Shown here piece after piece: positions 18,030 through 28,300 of a stretch of DNA of 41,482 nucleotides. Under the pieces are notes generated by a model. The model ran no database searches, had not been told where the DNA came from, and saw nothing but the letters and a program-made list of their open reading frames with translations. Origin of the DNA: Chromera velia (taxonomy: Eukaryota; Sar; Chromeraceae); the NCBI GenBank assembly GCA_018398765.1, contig JAHBMJ010000279.1:10001-51482 (forward strand). The letters run 5' to 3'. The stretch's first letter is position 1. Every line of letters starts with the position of its first letter. Position numbers and translations under genes: made by a program.

Positions 18030-20700
18030 CTACAGTTCAGCGAGTTGCTCGAGCAAATGCCGCCCCTGGGGCTGTACAGTCTCGAAGTGCCACTTTCGGA
18101 TGTTCTCTCTCTGCAAAAGCTCCCAAACATTACGTCCATGATACGGTCCATCACAGCAAAGAAGCTTTTCTTGCTTCACAAGTGTCTCTTTCCAATCCTT
18201 ACTCCACTCAACAAAGGCCATCCACTCCTCATGAGATTCAGGAAACCGTGGCGCTATAGAATCTTTGCTCGCGAGGGGACCATCACAGACCCACTGCAGA
18301 AGATCGTTACCCTTCATCGAGAACAGAATTTCAACGCTGAGATCTGGAGCGTGGTCAGCACCATATAGGGAAGCGAATTGCAGGACGGGGGAATAGGGGA
18401 AGCGACAGACATACGCCAGATATTCGAAGGGTTGCAAAGAGGTTGCAGTCAACCTGGCCAACGTCTCCACCAACCAAGAAGTCTCTGCAGACTCCTTCGA
18501 CTCAGCTGCATCACCAGGACTCGCCAGTCGTGCCCACTCCCTAAAAAAGCGAACCGTCCGACTGGCCCACTCCCGTAGATCGGACCAGCACTCGAACTTA
18601 CCAAAAACGTTGCTCTTTGTGTAAGGATCTTGAACACAGAGCGGAGGGCGTGAGGAAGTCTCTCCAGTTTGTGGCTCATTCCTGTGAATCTTCCAATACC
18701 TTTCGGAATCCCCCAAACTCCTCCCCTCACTTTGTTGCCTCTCGGCCTTCTCCACAAGTGTCCGCTTCTCTAGATCCAGCGAAGCCAAAAATTCCCAAAC
18801 TGAGACACAGATTTCAGAATCTGCACTGGACATGAACGAGCGGCCTGCAGCTTGTGATTCTTCAACCAAGGCCCAGGCAAGCAACGTCAAGCCCCAACCG
18901 GAAACCGTTCTGCACTTCCGAGTCCTCACACTCGGATGACTCCAATGCTGTGTTCTGAACCACCCAATTGGTTTGCCGTTTTTTTCATGTGTCTCCGGAG
19001 GCTTCCAAAAGGGGCAACTACGCTTGAACTGCTCATCAATCTGCAGGAGCGCCAATGGCAGACTGACCCTCCTTTCCTCACTCGGAAGAGCTAAGCCCCC
19101 CTTCTCCGACCCTGCTGCCATCTCTGCAAGGGCCTCCACCAGGCCCCCCTCGTCACCCACAGGCCACCTCCAGCCCGCCCAAACAATCAAAAGATTCCAA
19201 AATTTTAAAACGCGAAGGGCTTCCTGGACAAGCGGAACATCCGGAGCGTAGTACTTTGCCATAAAAACACACAGACGCTGAACCGTCGTTGTGCCCGCAG
19301 AGCCGAAAACCGGGCAATGATCATTTCTCGCGCTCGAAAAATTCAGTTCTCTGGAGCCATTCGAGTCTTCTCTCACGCCCGACGAGAACTCAGGCTTGAT
19401 TTCCGGAAGTCCTGAAGATATTACCCTGATGCGTATCTGACTGGCCTATCACCACATCCACCTTCCTTCCTGCCCACTGAGCCTTCACCCCCCACTCAAA
19501 CTGAAACACTCCGTCCCATGGCTCAAAGCCGTATTTTCGAGTTTTCTCAATTTCAACGGAAAAGCCGGGGACTTCCCCGGACCTCGAAAAAGCCAGGAGG
19601 GCCTCATAAAGACACAGCTGGAATTCTTCGTCTTCCACCCATGCATCCCTCCCTCCACTGGGGTTCCATTCGCATGCGAGGTCTAGATCACTCTCTGCAT
19701 GTTCCAGTATATTCAATCTCAGACTGGTCTTCCTGAAGAGGCTCTCTGAAACTCAGAGGCGGAAGTGAAGAGGCGTGGAACTGCCGTGCGGGATGCAACA
19801 GATCCCCCAAGCGTCCCGCAGTCAAATTCGGGCAGGGATTCACGGGGGGCCGAAAACACTCCCTTTTCCCGAAGAATGATCAACTCTTGACGCAGCTGCG
19901 CTGTTCGGCCTGCAATCCAATCTTCTTCTGTGATCGTGACCTGAAAACCACAACTTTCACCGACAGCAACCCACCCACCCCCACAATTTTCACTCACAGA
20001 GCTTTTCAAAAAATCTTCATCAGAAGTGGAAGAAGCAGGCCACTGAGAATGCCTGAAGGCCGAATTGAGTCAATCGAGTGAAACCAAAACCATCATCCTT
20101 TTTCTTCTCGAAAAGCCGGGGCACGCGAGGACCTTTGCATGCACGCAGCAGGTCCAAGACCTCTGCAAGCTTGTCGAGCTCTGTCTTCCTGCCATCTTCA
20201 GAGGATTCTGAAGACTTGAGGTCGCGGACCATTGCCTCTGCTTCAGCGATAAGCGCTTCTTGAAGAACAGGGCTTTGCGAGATTTCACGGGCGGCAGAAG
20301 AGCGGTCAACCAACAGCTCCTGGAAGCCGGTGTGTGTGCGAAAGATTGCACAAATTTTGAGGTGCTCGAGCCAACAGACGACTTGTGATCTCTGGCCAAG
20401 CACGTAGAGGGCATCCGAAATCCGGTCCCAGTAGTCTTTAAGACTTAGTTTAGCAGGACGGTTGTCCTCCCCTGAATCACGTTGCGCAACCGACATCCAA
20501 AATACCGGGTACTCATCCACGAGGCATTCAAAGTCTCGGGACAGAAGTTCCTCGACGGAGGGGGGGTCTGGTTTCTGTTTGAAAAAATCAGAGAGGAAGG
20601 CTTGGAGACGGTTTCGAAGTTCTTCAATTTCATCTTCGTGGCTCTTCGTCAAACGAAGGCGTACTGAAAAATCTGAAAATGTTGAAGCGAGATAATCCAT
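18030..20700 (-). pseudogene. Frame-broken nucleotidyltransferase gene (OAS/CD-NTase-like motifs)
   Basis: Seen: four adjoining open segments read leftwards, each continuing the previous protein in another frame: 20700-20020 (ATG, coiled/helical N-terminus), about 20060-19745, 19740-19390 and about 19440-18030 (TGA). Segment 2 has CGTLGGSVASRTAV (GGSx4T), segment 3 has ESDLDLACEW (DxD) and RKVDVVIG (third acidic strand). Segment 4 starts with a helical PLVQEALRVLKFWNLL region, as in the helical half of OAS-like enzymes. Known: GGS...DxD...D is the metal-binding core of polymerase-beta-type nucleotidyltransferases, including OAS, cGAS and bacterial CD-NTases. Inference: one ancestral intronless gene of about 880 codons, now with three frame breaks. 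I tested short GT-AG introns at the breaks and their phases do not repair the frame. Assembly indels are the alternative. The substrate is unknown. Confidence 0.6.
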
Positions 20701-21178
20701 TTGGGCCAGAATTCACATCTGTAAGGCCTAGACCAAACGATTCGTTTCGCACAGGGACAGGAGGCCCGCACTCCGAGCATAGACTCCGTCTTCATGGAGA
20801 TGGTCTGGAGACGGCCTGGAGACGGCGCTGCACTCTTCTTTTTCCAGCTCTCCAATGCAAATGATACTAAGCAGATCCCAAAGCCGTAGTTACACATACA
20901 CCAATGCTGCTCATTGGGATTGATGCAGACGTACAGGGTTGCCGTTGCAGAATCGTTGAATTGACAAATGTACACAGGCTCAGTGAAAGCCGTTTTAGCT
21001 GCCGTATGTGGAATCCTTATCCAGTTCCTTATTAATTCGCGAACGTACGTACGAACCTCCGCGCGCAAAGCGCGCGCAAACACTTGTTAATAAAAAAATG
21101 CACATGCGCATGTTTTGTGTTTTTTTGCATTAATCAACGTGCGCGTCTCTGCATGTTCTCATGCAGATCTCTCTCTGA
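20701..21178. other. Upstream region of the nucleotidyltransferase relic
   Basis: A minus-strand open frame (21083-20649) overlaps it but has no recognisable motif. A GCGCGC-AAA-GCGCGC palindrome lies near 21060-21076. Confidence 0.35.
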
Positions 21179-21396
21179 GGGGACTCGTACAAAATACTTT
21201 ATGCAACGGCGTTGCATAACCCCCCCCCCCNCCCCCCCCAAAGCCATCAATTTGCTGGTTACATAAAGCGGCGGCACGTATGTAATGGATGCTAGAATGC
21301 GGCGGCGCCCAGAGGGACCACCTCTACATAAGACCCCCCCTCCCCTCCAGCCCTCTTATGCAACGCCATTGCATAAAGTATTTTGTATGAGCCCCC
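21179..21396. mobile_element. MITE-like element with 41-bp terminal inverted repeats
   Basis: Left end 21179-21219 (GGGGACTCGTACAAAATAC ... GTTGCATAA) and right end 21356-21396 are inverted copies differing at only about three positions. Each arm ends in a perfect palindrome, TTATGCAAC-GGC/GGT-GTTGCATAA type. The roughly 135-bp interior holds poly-C tracts and has no coding capacity. It includes the only ambiguous base (21231) in a long C run. No clear target-site duplication is visible. Confidence 0.75.
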
Positions 21397-21790
21397 AGAT
21401 CGATCAATTAGATCAGCTTTCCGTTTTTCAGGCAGATCAATGAAACTCTGTAGACGATACTTTCCGTCGCCAAGAAGTCTACTTTCTAACATCCGATATT
21501 GTAAGAACCGGCACTGTAAGAAAACCAAAGAAAACTTTTATCAAGTGTGACCGCATACAAAGAGACTTGACTGTTGAACGTCAGAACTAGTGATTGACTC
21601 CATGACATTTCCACTGACCCATCCATCTCACGGCCAGAGAGGCCCGTTCGAAGACGTACAGTCAGCCCTTCGATTCTTAAATCCAAATGCTCGCGTCTCT
21701 AGGCACCTTCAAAGTATTCTGGAGATACGAGAAGAAGTTCCGTCAGTAGAAGTTTGGGCAGCTCGACTCTGAAAAAGACGACAGAACGAC

Positions 21791-22810
21791 GGAGTGCCCG
21801 ACGCACAAACTTAGACCCCATTCCGGCAGCTTCTGAATCAACAACGCAGATGCACGAGCAGCATCCAGAAGTGACTGGTATCCAACAGCCTGCTTCCAGT
21901 GAAATTGAGGTCATTAGTGAGGCCGAGACAGAGCCTCAAGTCGCAGCGCAGCAGTCAGCCTGCTGCGTCAGCACCTGTCGGGTCGTAGACTAAAGAGCTC
22001 CACGGTCCGTTTAACATATGTGGATGGATTCATATATGCTTTTGCATTTGAAACAGGGAGGGAAGAGACTGATTCTCTTTTCAAATGCCCGCCTTCTTTT
22101 TCTTAATCTCATGCTGAGACAGAACCTCAAGCTGAGACTGAGAGAGAGATATACTTGGTGGCGCCAGTCAAATAGACTCTCTTTATCCTACTCATGGCGG
22201 TCTTCATTGCAGTCCAACGTCTTTCTGACATATGTGCAGAAGAATTCACTCTTCAAGGGGCCCGTATTCACGATTATGACCAGGCTCTGTCCCACCAAGT
22301 CAAGCATGTGGATGGTCTTGAGAAGAACGCCTCCCGCCAAGTCAAGCGTGTGGATAGTCTTGAGAAGAACACCTCCCGCCAAGTCAAACGTGTGGATGGT
22401 CTTAAAAAGAACGCCTCCCACCAAGTCAAGCATGTCGATGGTCTTGATAGCAGACGGAGTGCCCGACGCATTAACTTGGACCCTATTCCTACAGTATCTG
22501 AATCAACAATGCAGATGTACGAGCAGCACCCAGAAGTGACTGGTATCCGGCGACAGCCTGCTTCCAGTGAGGCCGAGGTTACCAATGATGCCGAGATAGA
22601 GTATCAAACGGAGATGGAGCATGAAGCCAAGACTGATAGAGACATGTACTTGGCAGTGCCACTCAAATGGACCCTCTTTGTCCTACTGATGGCGGTCTTT
22701 ATTGCAGTCCAACATCTTAAAAGTTTCGGATATGTGTGCTGAGGAATTTACTCTTCAAAGGGCCCGTATTCACGATTATGACCAGGCTCTGTCCCGCCAG
22801 GGCATGCGTA
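21791..22810 (+). pseudogene. Degenerate tandem-duplicated coding unit, unassigned
   Basis: Seen: two successive copies encode the same protein-like segments: RRSARRxNLDPIP, EQHPEVTGI, QPASSE, an acidic Glu-rich stretch, a hydrophobic TLF(I/V)LLMAVFIAVQ segment (a plausible membrane helix), and CAEEFTLQ.ARIHDYDQALS. Copy 1 starts near 21795 and copy 2 near 22457. Copy 1 has TAG where copy 2 has TGG (Trp) just before the hydrophobic helix, and frame changes occur within copy 1. The two copies remain strongly similar at DNA level. I recognise no family. A 42-bp minisatellite sits at the end of copy 1. It could be a decayed gene made of repeated modules or a low-copy transposon ORF. Confidence 0.5.
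22290..22448 (+). repeat. 42-bp coding minisatellite, nearly four copies
   Basis: Copies start at 22290, 22332, 22374 and 22416 (the last partial). Each encodes a 14-residue unit of the type S(R/H)QVK(R/H)VDxLEKNx, equal to two heptads, so a coiled coil is expected if translated. Differences between copies are few, and the frame stays open over 22194-22742. Confidence 0.9.
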
Positions 22811-24640
22811 TAACTGGTCTCTGGAGAGCGCTGGAGAGGGAAGCGGAGTTCTCTGCGGGGATTTTTATTCTTGTGACAAAGCGGGTGGGTCTTTGGATGG
22901 AACAGAGACTAGAGGTGAGCACGAGCATCCCATTCAAGGACGTACGTGTGCGCGGCTCTTTTTGTGGGTTTTCCGTTTTTTCCTCTGCGCAGCACAGAGG
23001 AGCGGAGGAGTCTTTTTTATTTCTGTTGAGGTGCGGTCAGAGCGGTCTCTTGAGGCTCCAGTGGCACCGTTTTCTTTCGGATTGTGTGGGGATACAAATA
23101 TATTTATTAATGTATTACTAAGTAGTCAGGCTACTAGTTCTTACTTATTTACTGAATATTGCTTTGGTCTAACAGTCTCTGATTTGAGAGATAAATGGCA
23201 ACCCAGGTCTAGACCTACGTATATAAGAATCATATACTAGTAAGAAAAATGGCCGACTGCTGAGAGTTAGCTTTGATCTACCTTAGGTGCTTTATTCAGG
23301 GTAATCCAAGGCATATGGACAGAAATCGATATGAACAACTAGATGAACAACCACAACCTCCCTAGCCAATTATCCTGGCTAAACAACTGTACATTCTAGT
23401 GCACATTACCTGTCCTGTCTAGTGTTATATCCTCAAATTATCCTGTCTTTAAAGCCTTGTTAGTGGCTTGGGATTTAGCGTCAGTGCTAGGCCGTGCACT
23501 AGATAAAAAAATAAAAAATAACTAAGATATACTAAGATCGAAAACTTTTTTTTTCATTTTTTTTTATTTATTTATCACCCCCTAAGGTCCCCTTTAATTA
23601 TAAACAAACAACTGTTGAAAGTTACTGTTCTTTTCGTGTTATATCAGTGTTGTGGGGAGTGTTATAAAAAAACAACGGTTGTTTAGTAGATAAATAAATG
23701 AAACTTTGTTTTTCTTTCTTTTTTTATTTAGCTAGTGCAGGGCCTAGCGTTGCTGGGTCTAGGATTTAACTCTCAATCATCATCATCATTACAGGGTTTG
23801 ACACTACGTTTGACATTTTATTTTGAAATTTAAACAGGTTTCGATCTTTTTAATTAAAAAGTTTGTTTTCTGGGGCTCACGGAGTCATGGTCTAGGATAA
23901 AACACATAAGCTCTCTAATATATGCTTCTTCTTCAGAAGACTGACAGAAGTTCTTCTTTTTTATTTCTCAATCCCTCTTTGTTCCAGCCGTTGATACCTA
24001 TTGCTATAGACCTATTCATTGTAACCTATTAAACCTATTGCAGTCTTACACCTCTATAGAATTAACTTTTTTAAATGAGTTGACTAAGCCGGCGGAGCCT
24101 AGCTCCTGGCAGTCCATGTCTGCAAGTCCGAGTCTTGTCGATTTTTTAGCTCTACTAAGAAGATCGTTCTTTAATCCCTTTTCAACCCAGTTAATTTGCA
24201 ACCTAGTTTGCAACCTTATCAGATTATAATTTAAGCTTCCAAAAACGTAGGTAAATTATGCAATTTACGTTAACTATAAATTAAATTAAAATTTTTTTAC
24301 TAAAAGTTTAAAACTAGCTCAAAACAGTATCGAACAGTATAAGCCTTTTTTAGGCCTATAGTTCTAGGCAGTGGACTGCAGGGGGTACCCTGAAGATAAA
24401 TCGTATCCTATCCTAAAGAAAAAAACTATAAAATCAAAAATTAAAATTATAAACAATCAGAAAAATTATAGTTTGATTATGTTTATCTTTTGGTTAGTTA
24501 ATTTATAGTACAAAGATGTGCACAGCTTATATGTATAATGATGATGATGAGCTTTAGACAATACTAGGTGAGATCTAGAGTGAGATATTCACTTCATTCA
24601 GAACCATTTACAAGCTAACACGCACGAAAGGAGAAATGCT
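22811..24640. other. AT-rich intergenic DNA
   Basis: Short ORFs at 22702-23240 continue weakly from the duplicated unit and then end. From about 23240 the DNA is AT-rich with homopolymer T and A runs, and I see no gene. Confidence 0.5.
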
Positions 24641-24719
24641 GTTGGTGTCACATATGTGTTATCTGCTTGTTTGACGATTTCTCTATTTGTCTCTCTTCCT
24701 GTCTGCCTGTCTTTTTCTT

Positions 24720-24773
24720 TTTCTGTTTGTGTGTGGGTGTGTCTGTATGTTTGTGTATACGCCTGTATATGTT

Positions 24774-24811
<38 letters not shown>

Positions 24812-24870
24812 TGTATGTGTAGATGTGTGGGTGTGTTCATATTTGTGTTCGTGTTTATGTTTGTCTTTAT
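24720..24870. repeat. (TG)n microsatellite
   Basis: GTGTGT and TATGTGTG runs, with TTTATGTT variants at the right edge. The Cys/Val ORFs read from it are artefacts. Confidence 0.9.
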
Positions 24871-25397
24871 GTTTGTTTCTGTGCGTCAATGTTTCGATTT
24901 ATATGGTCGTTCGTAGAGACGCCAGAAGCGAAAAGAAAGTACGCGCGCGCGCGGATACAACATAATTTGATTAATCAGTGCATTCGTCCGTGTTGGTGTC
25001 TGATCAGAAAGATGGAATTGACCGAGTCATTCCTTCTTTTAGCGAAGTGGCTCTTGTCGATCAGTCTTCCTAAAAACAAATGACCATAAAATTCTGTCAG
25101 CGTACTGAAGACTATCTGAACCCTAAAGATTACAATTCTTATATGTGTTTGACCTGACCTGCCAGCCGACTTCCTTCAAGCCTAGATTAACCTAGCTTCA
25201 AGCAGCAAGTATTCACAACTTGTAAGCACGTGCACTGCCGCAAATTCTGCGATTGGATGGCACACGGTTAGACCCTGAAAAGGAGAGCCGAGCTTTCTTC
25301 TCTTGTTCACCCACTCCCCGACTATCTGTCAGAGAGGACAATCTTTTTTGTGTTTGCATACCTTCTTTGTCCGAATTGAAACTTGACTGTCGACTTT

Positions 25398-28300
25398 CTA
25401 CACTGAAATGGACCCATCTCTAAAGTTGCTGGAACATATCCTCACATTTACTAAGGCGCACTTTCCCTTCTTGGCCTCCTGGAGTGCCGAATCGAGAGCC
25501 GTTCCGAGCTCTTGCTCCCTCTCTACCAGAAACCCCACGGCACCGAGACCCTCTGCGACCACGTCGTACCGAGTCGTCTTCCCCCCCTCTCTGCCCAAAA
25601 CACAGGCGGTGGACTCTCCCAAGATCCCCTGCAGGCACATGCACATGCACGCGCGGAGAGAAAAATTTTGTTTTTAGATTCAGTCGGGCACGGTGACTGG
25701 GTTTGTGCCCTAGAGAAAACAGAAGGGATACACGACCAGACAAATTAAGAAAACGGCAAGATGCATACATACTTAGACGCTTAGGCAGACAGGCAGCTAG
25801 TCATGCAGTCAGCAACAGCTAGAGAGAGCCGAGGTTGCATGCCCTGAATTTCTTTATGCCGATGGATGTTGGGACAAACCTACACACCTAACTGCCGAAC
25901 TCCGAGTTGCCTACCGCATGCACCCTTCAAATGCTTTCCCTCCCAGAAAGAACCTGCCTTCATGCATTGCCTCCTTCATTTCTTTACTAATACCCTCTTC
26001 CACACAGACAGCACAGCTCGCTCAGACTAGCTTTGACTTCAGTACTGCAATCTCCTCCCATTTTTCCTTCCATCCGGTCCCACCTCGCATGCAGGTTTAA
26101 AGCCCATGCAACCCCTCCCGTCTCCTCTCCTCCGGCCTACCTGTTGCTCCCTGAGAATTTGAGTCCATGCTTCATCGTTGCCCACCACGAACACCCCCCC
26201 CATTCCCTCCCGCACGAAGGTGTCCAGTTCCATGAGGGAGAAACCACACGCCCCGTCTCCCCACAACACCCACACTACACAGTCCGCACGAAGAGCGGCC
26301 TTCACACCCAAAGCAAATCCCCCCCCGACCCCAAGAGTTCCGAATACACCTGCAGGCAGCAGCATTGGTGCACATGCAGGCAGGCAGGCAGGCAGCAGAT
26401 GCATTCACACTCACTAAGCAGGTTATTTACGAACGGAAAAGGGCCATCTTCGGTTGATTGTCTCTTTTGGATGCATGACGCGATCGAGGAGACTGAAGCG
26501 TGGTTCAACAAAGAAAAGAAAAGAAAAAGAGTAGGAAGGAAGGAAGAAAGGAAGAAAGAAAGAAAGAAAAAAAAAAAAAGAATGAATGAATGAATGAAAG
26601 AAAGAAAGAAAGAAAGAAAGGAAGGAAGGAAAGAAAAGAAAGAAAGAAAGAAAGAAAGAAAGCAAGCAAGCAAAAAAGAAAGAAAGAAAGAAAAGAAAGA
26701 AAGAAAGAAGGAAGGAAAGAAAGAAAGAAAGAAAGAAAGAAAAGAACAAGAGATCTACCAACCAACCGACCGACCAACCAACCCACCAGGGTCCAGCCAC
26801 CCGAGGGCCCGTTGAGGTTTCACGACGTACGCAGCTGTACCAACAAAGTCGCCCCCGTCTGCAGGCATTTATTTTCATATGCATTTATTCTGTATAAAAA
26901 TTTGAATTCTGTATGCATTTATTTATTTCGAATTCTGTATGAAAATAAATGCAATCACGACGTACGCAGCTGTGCCGACAAAGTCTACAGCACAACCAGC
27001 AAGCCTCTCCTCTAGCTCCAATTCGTGCATGCAGTCAAGATTGTCGGACAGCAGCATCTCAACATGCAAGCATTGCATAAGCATTTGGTGCTTAATTCTT
27101 TCCAACGTTGGCAGCTGGGCAATAAGTATTTCATGCAGGCATGGCTTTCAAATTCCTCACAATACAAAGGGAGGATTTCAATGAGAAGGAAACGAATTCT
27201 GTATGAAAATGCATGCATGCAATGAGAAGGACAAACACGGGACGAGCGGGAGAAAGGAAAACCAACCGCTGTGAAAACTGAAGAGAAAAAAGAGAAGAGA
27301 AGAGAACGAAGAAAATGTAAAGGAATTAAGGGAGAGAAATGACCTTTCCGGGCAGAGTGAGTACGCGAGGGAGGAAAGAAAACAAAAACAAAGGAACGAC
27401 TCACCAGCGACTATGACAGAATTTCGGCACAGTCTCGCGTTCACTTCCATCGCCACTTTGATTGGGTGCACGAATTTCGATTCTGTCTCTGTGCTTTTGG
27501 ACTTGGGTTTCCCCACCTCTCCCATTTTCTCGGAATGGCCCGTACCCCCTGCAGCTGCTGAAGACTTTGAGTCGGCGGCTGTTGTTTTGCCTTTTTCTTT
27601 TTCGGAGGGGACGGCGAGACCGACGGAGTAGATTTCTCTGTCTCGCCCCTCTTCTGCTGCCTTTAGCTCGGCCATCCAAGCCGAGTCGCTCCGACTGAAC
27701 GAAAAAGAGAGACACGACTCTTCCTGTTTCTGCCGCTTCAGAAGAATCTCTGCTTCCTCAGCCAATCGGATCAAGAAGGCGCCAGGGTCACACACGCAGA
27801 CTTTAGAGGGCTGCCTGTTCATGCAGGCCTGCTCCCGTGATCTGTTGATGACAACCGTGGGGGTTCTGTTGGGAATCGAGAACCCGTACTGAAGACGAAA
27901 GTCAAACACAGCGCCAGCGAGAATAACGAGATCCGCTTTTGCTAGCGCAGCCCCCCTTCTGTGTCTGAACACAAGGTCCGTCTCTGCCTCTCTGCCGCCC
28001 AACAAGCCCCTTGCCATGCCGGCACAGAAGGTAGGAATGCGAAGAGTCTCGAGTGCCTTGACAAGTCTGAGCGTCTCACTCTCCTCAAAACAATCGGAGA
28101 CGACCTGAGACCCGAGTACGAGGACTGGCTTCTCGGCCGTCTGCAACATCTTCAACACACTGAGTACATCTCGATGATTAGGCCGAACGTCTACTGCCGG
28201 GTGGAGACGGACAGGCACAGGCACAGACAGGGAAGAGCCTTCGAAAAGTTGGGAAAGGTGTCTGGTCAGATACCACCGTGTTGCAACTGCTGCCAAGGAC

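Noticed and set aside
19390-20080. Very short introns repairing the nucleotidyltransferase frame
   Set aside because: Candidate GT and AG sites exist, but donor and acceptor phases do not match at the first two breaks, and the third would need a 13-nt intron.
7964-20700. A functional operon or defence island of Piwi plus nucleotidyltransferase
   Set aside because: The genes are eukaryotic and intron-split, far apart, in different orientations with an unrelated oxidase between, and the nucleotidyltransferase is frame-broken; proximity alone is not evidence.
22290-22448. CRISPR-like array
   Set aside because: The repeats are contiguous 42-bp coding units with no spacers, in eukaryotic DNA.
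24683-24965. Cys/Val- or His/Thr-rich ORFs
   Set aside because: They are readings of the TG microsatellite.
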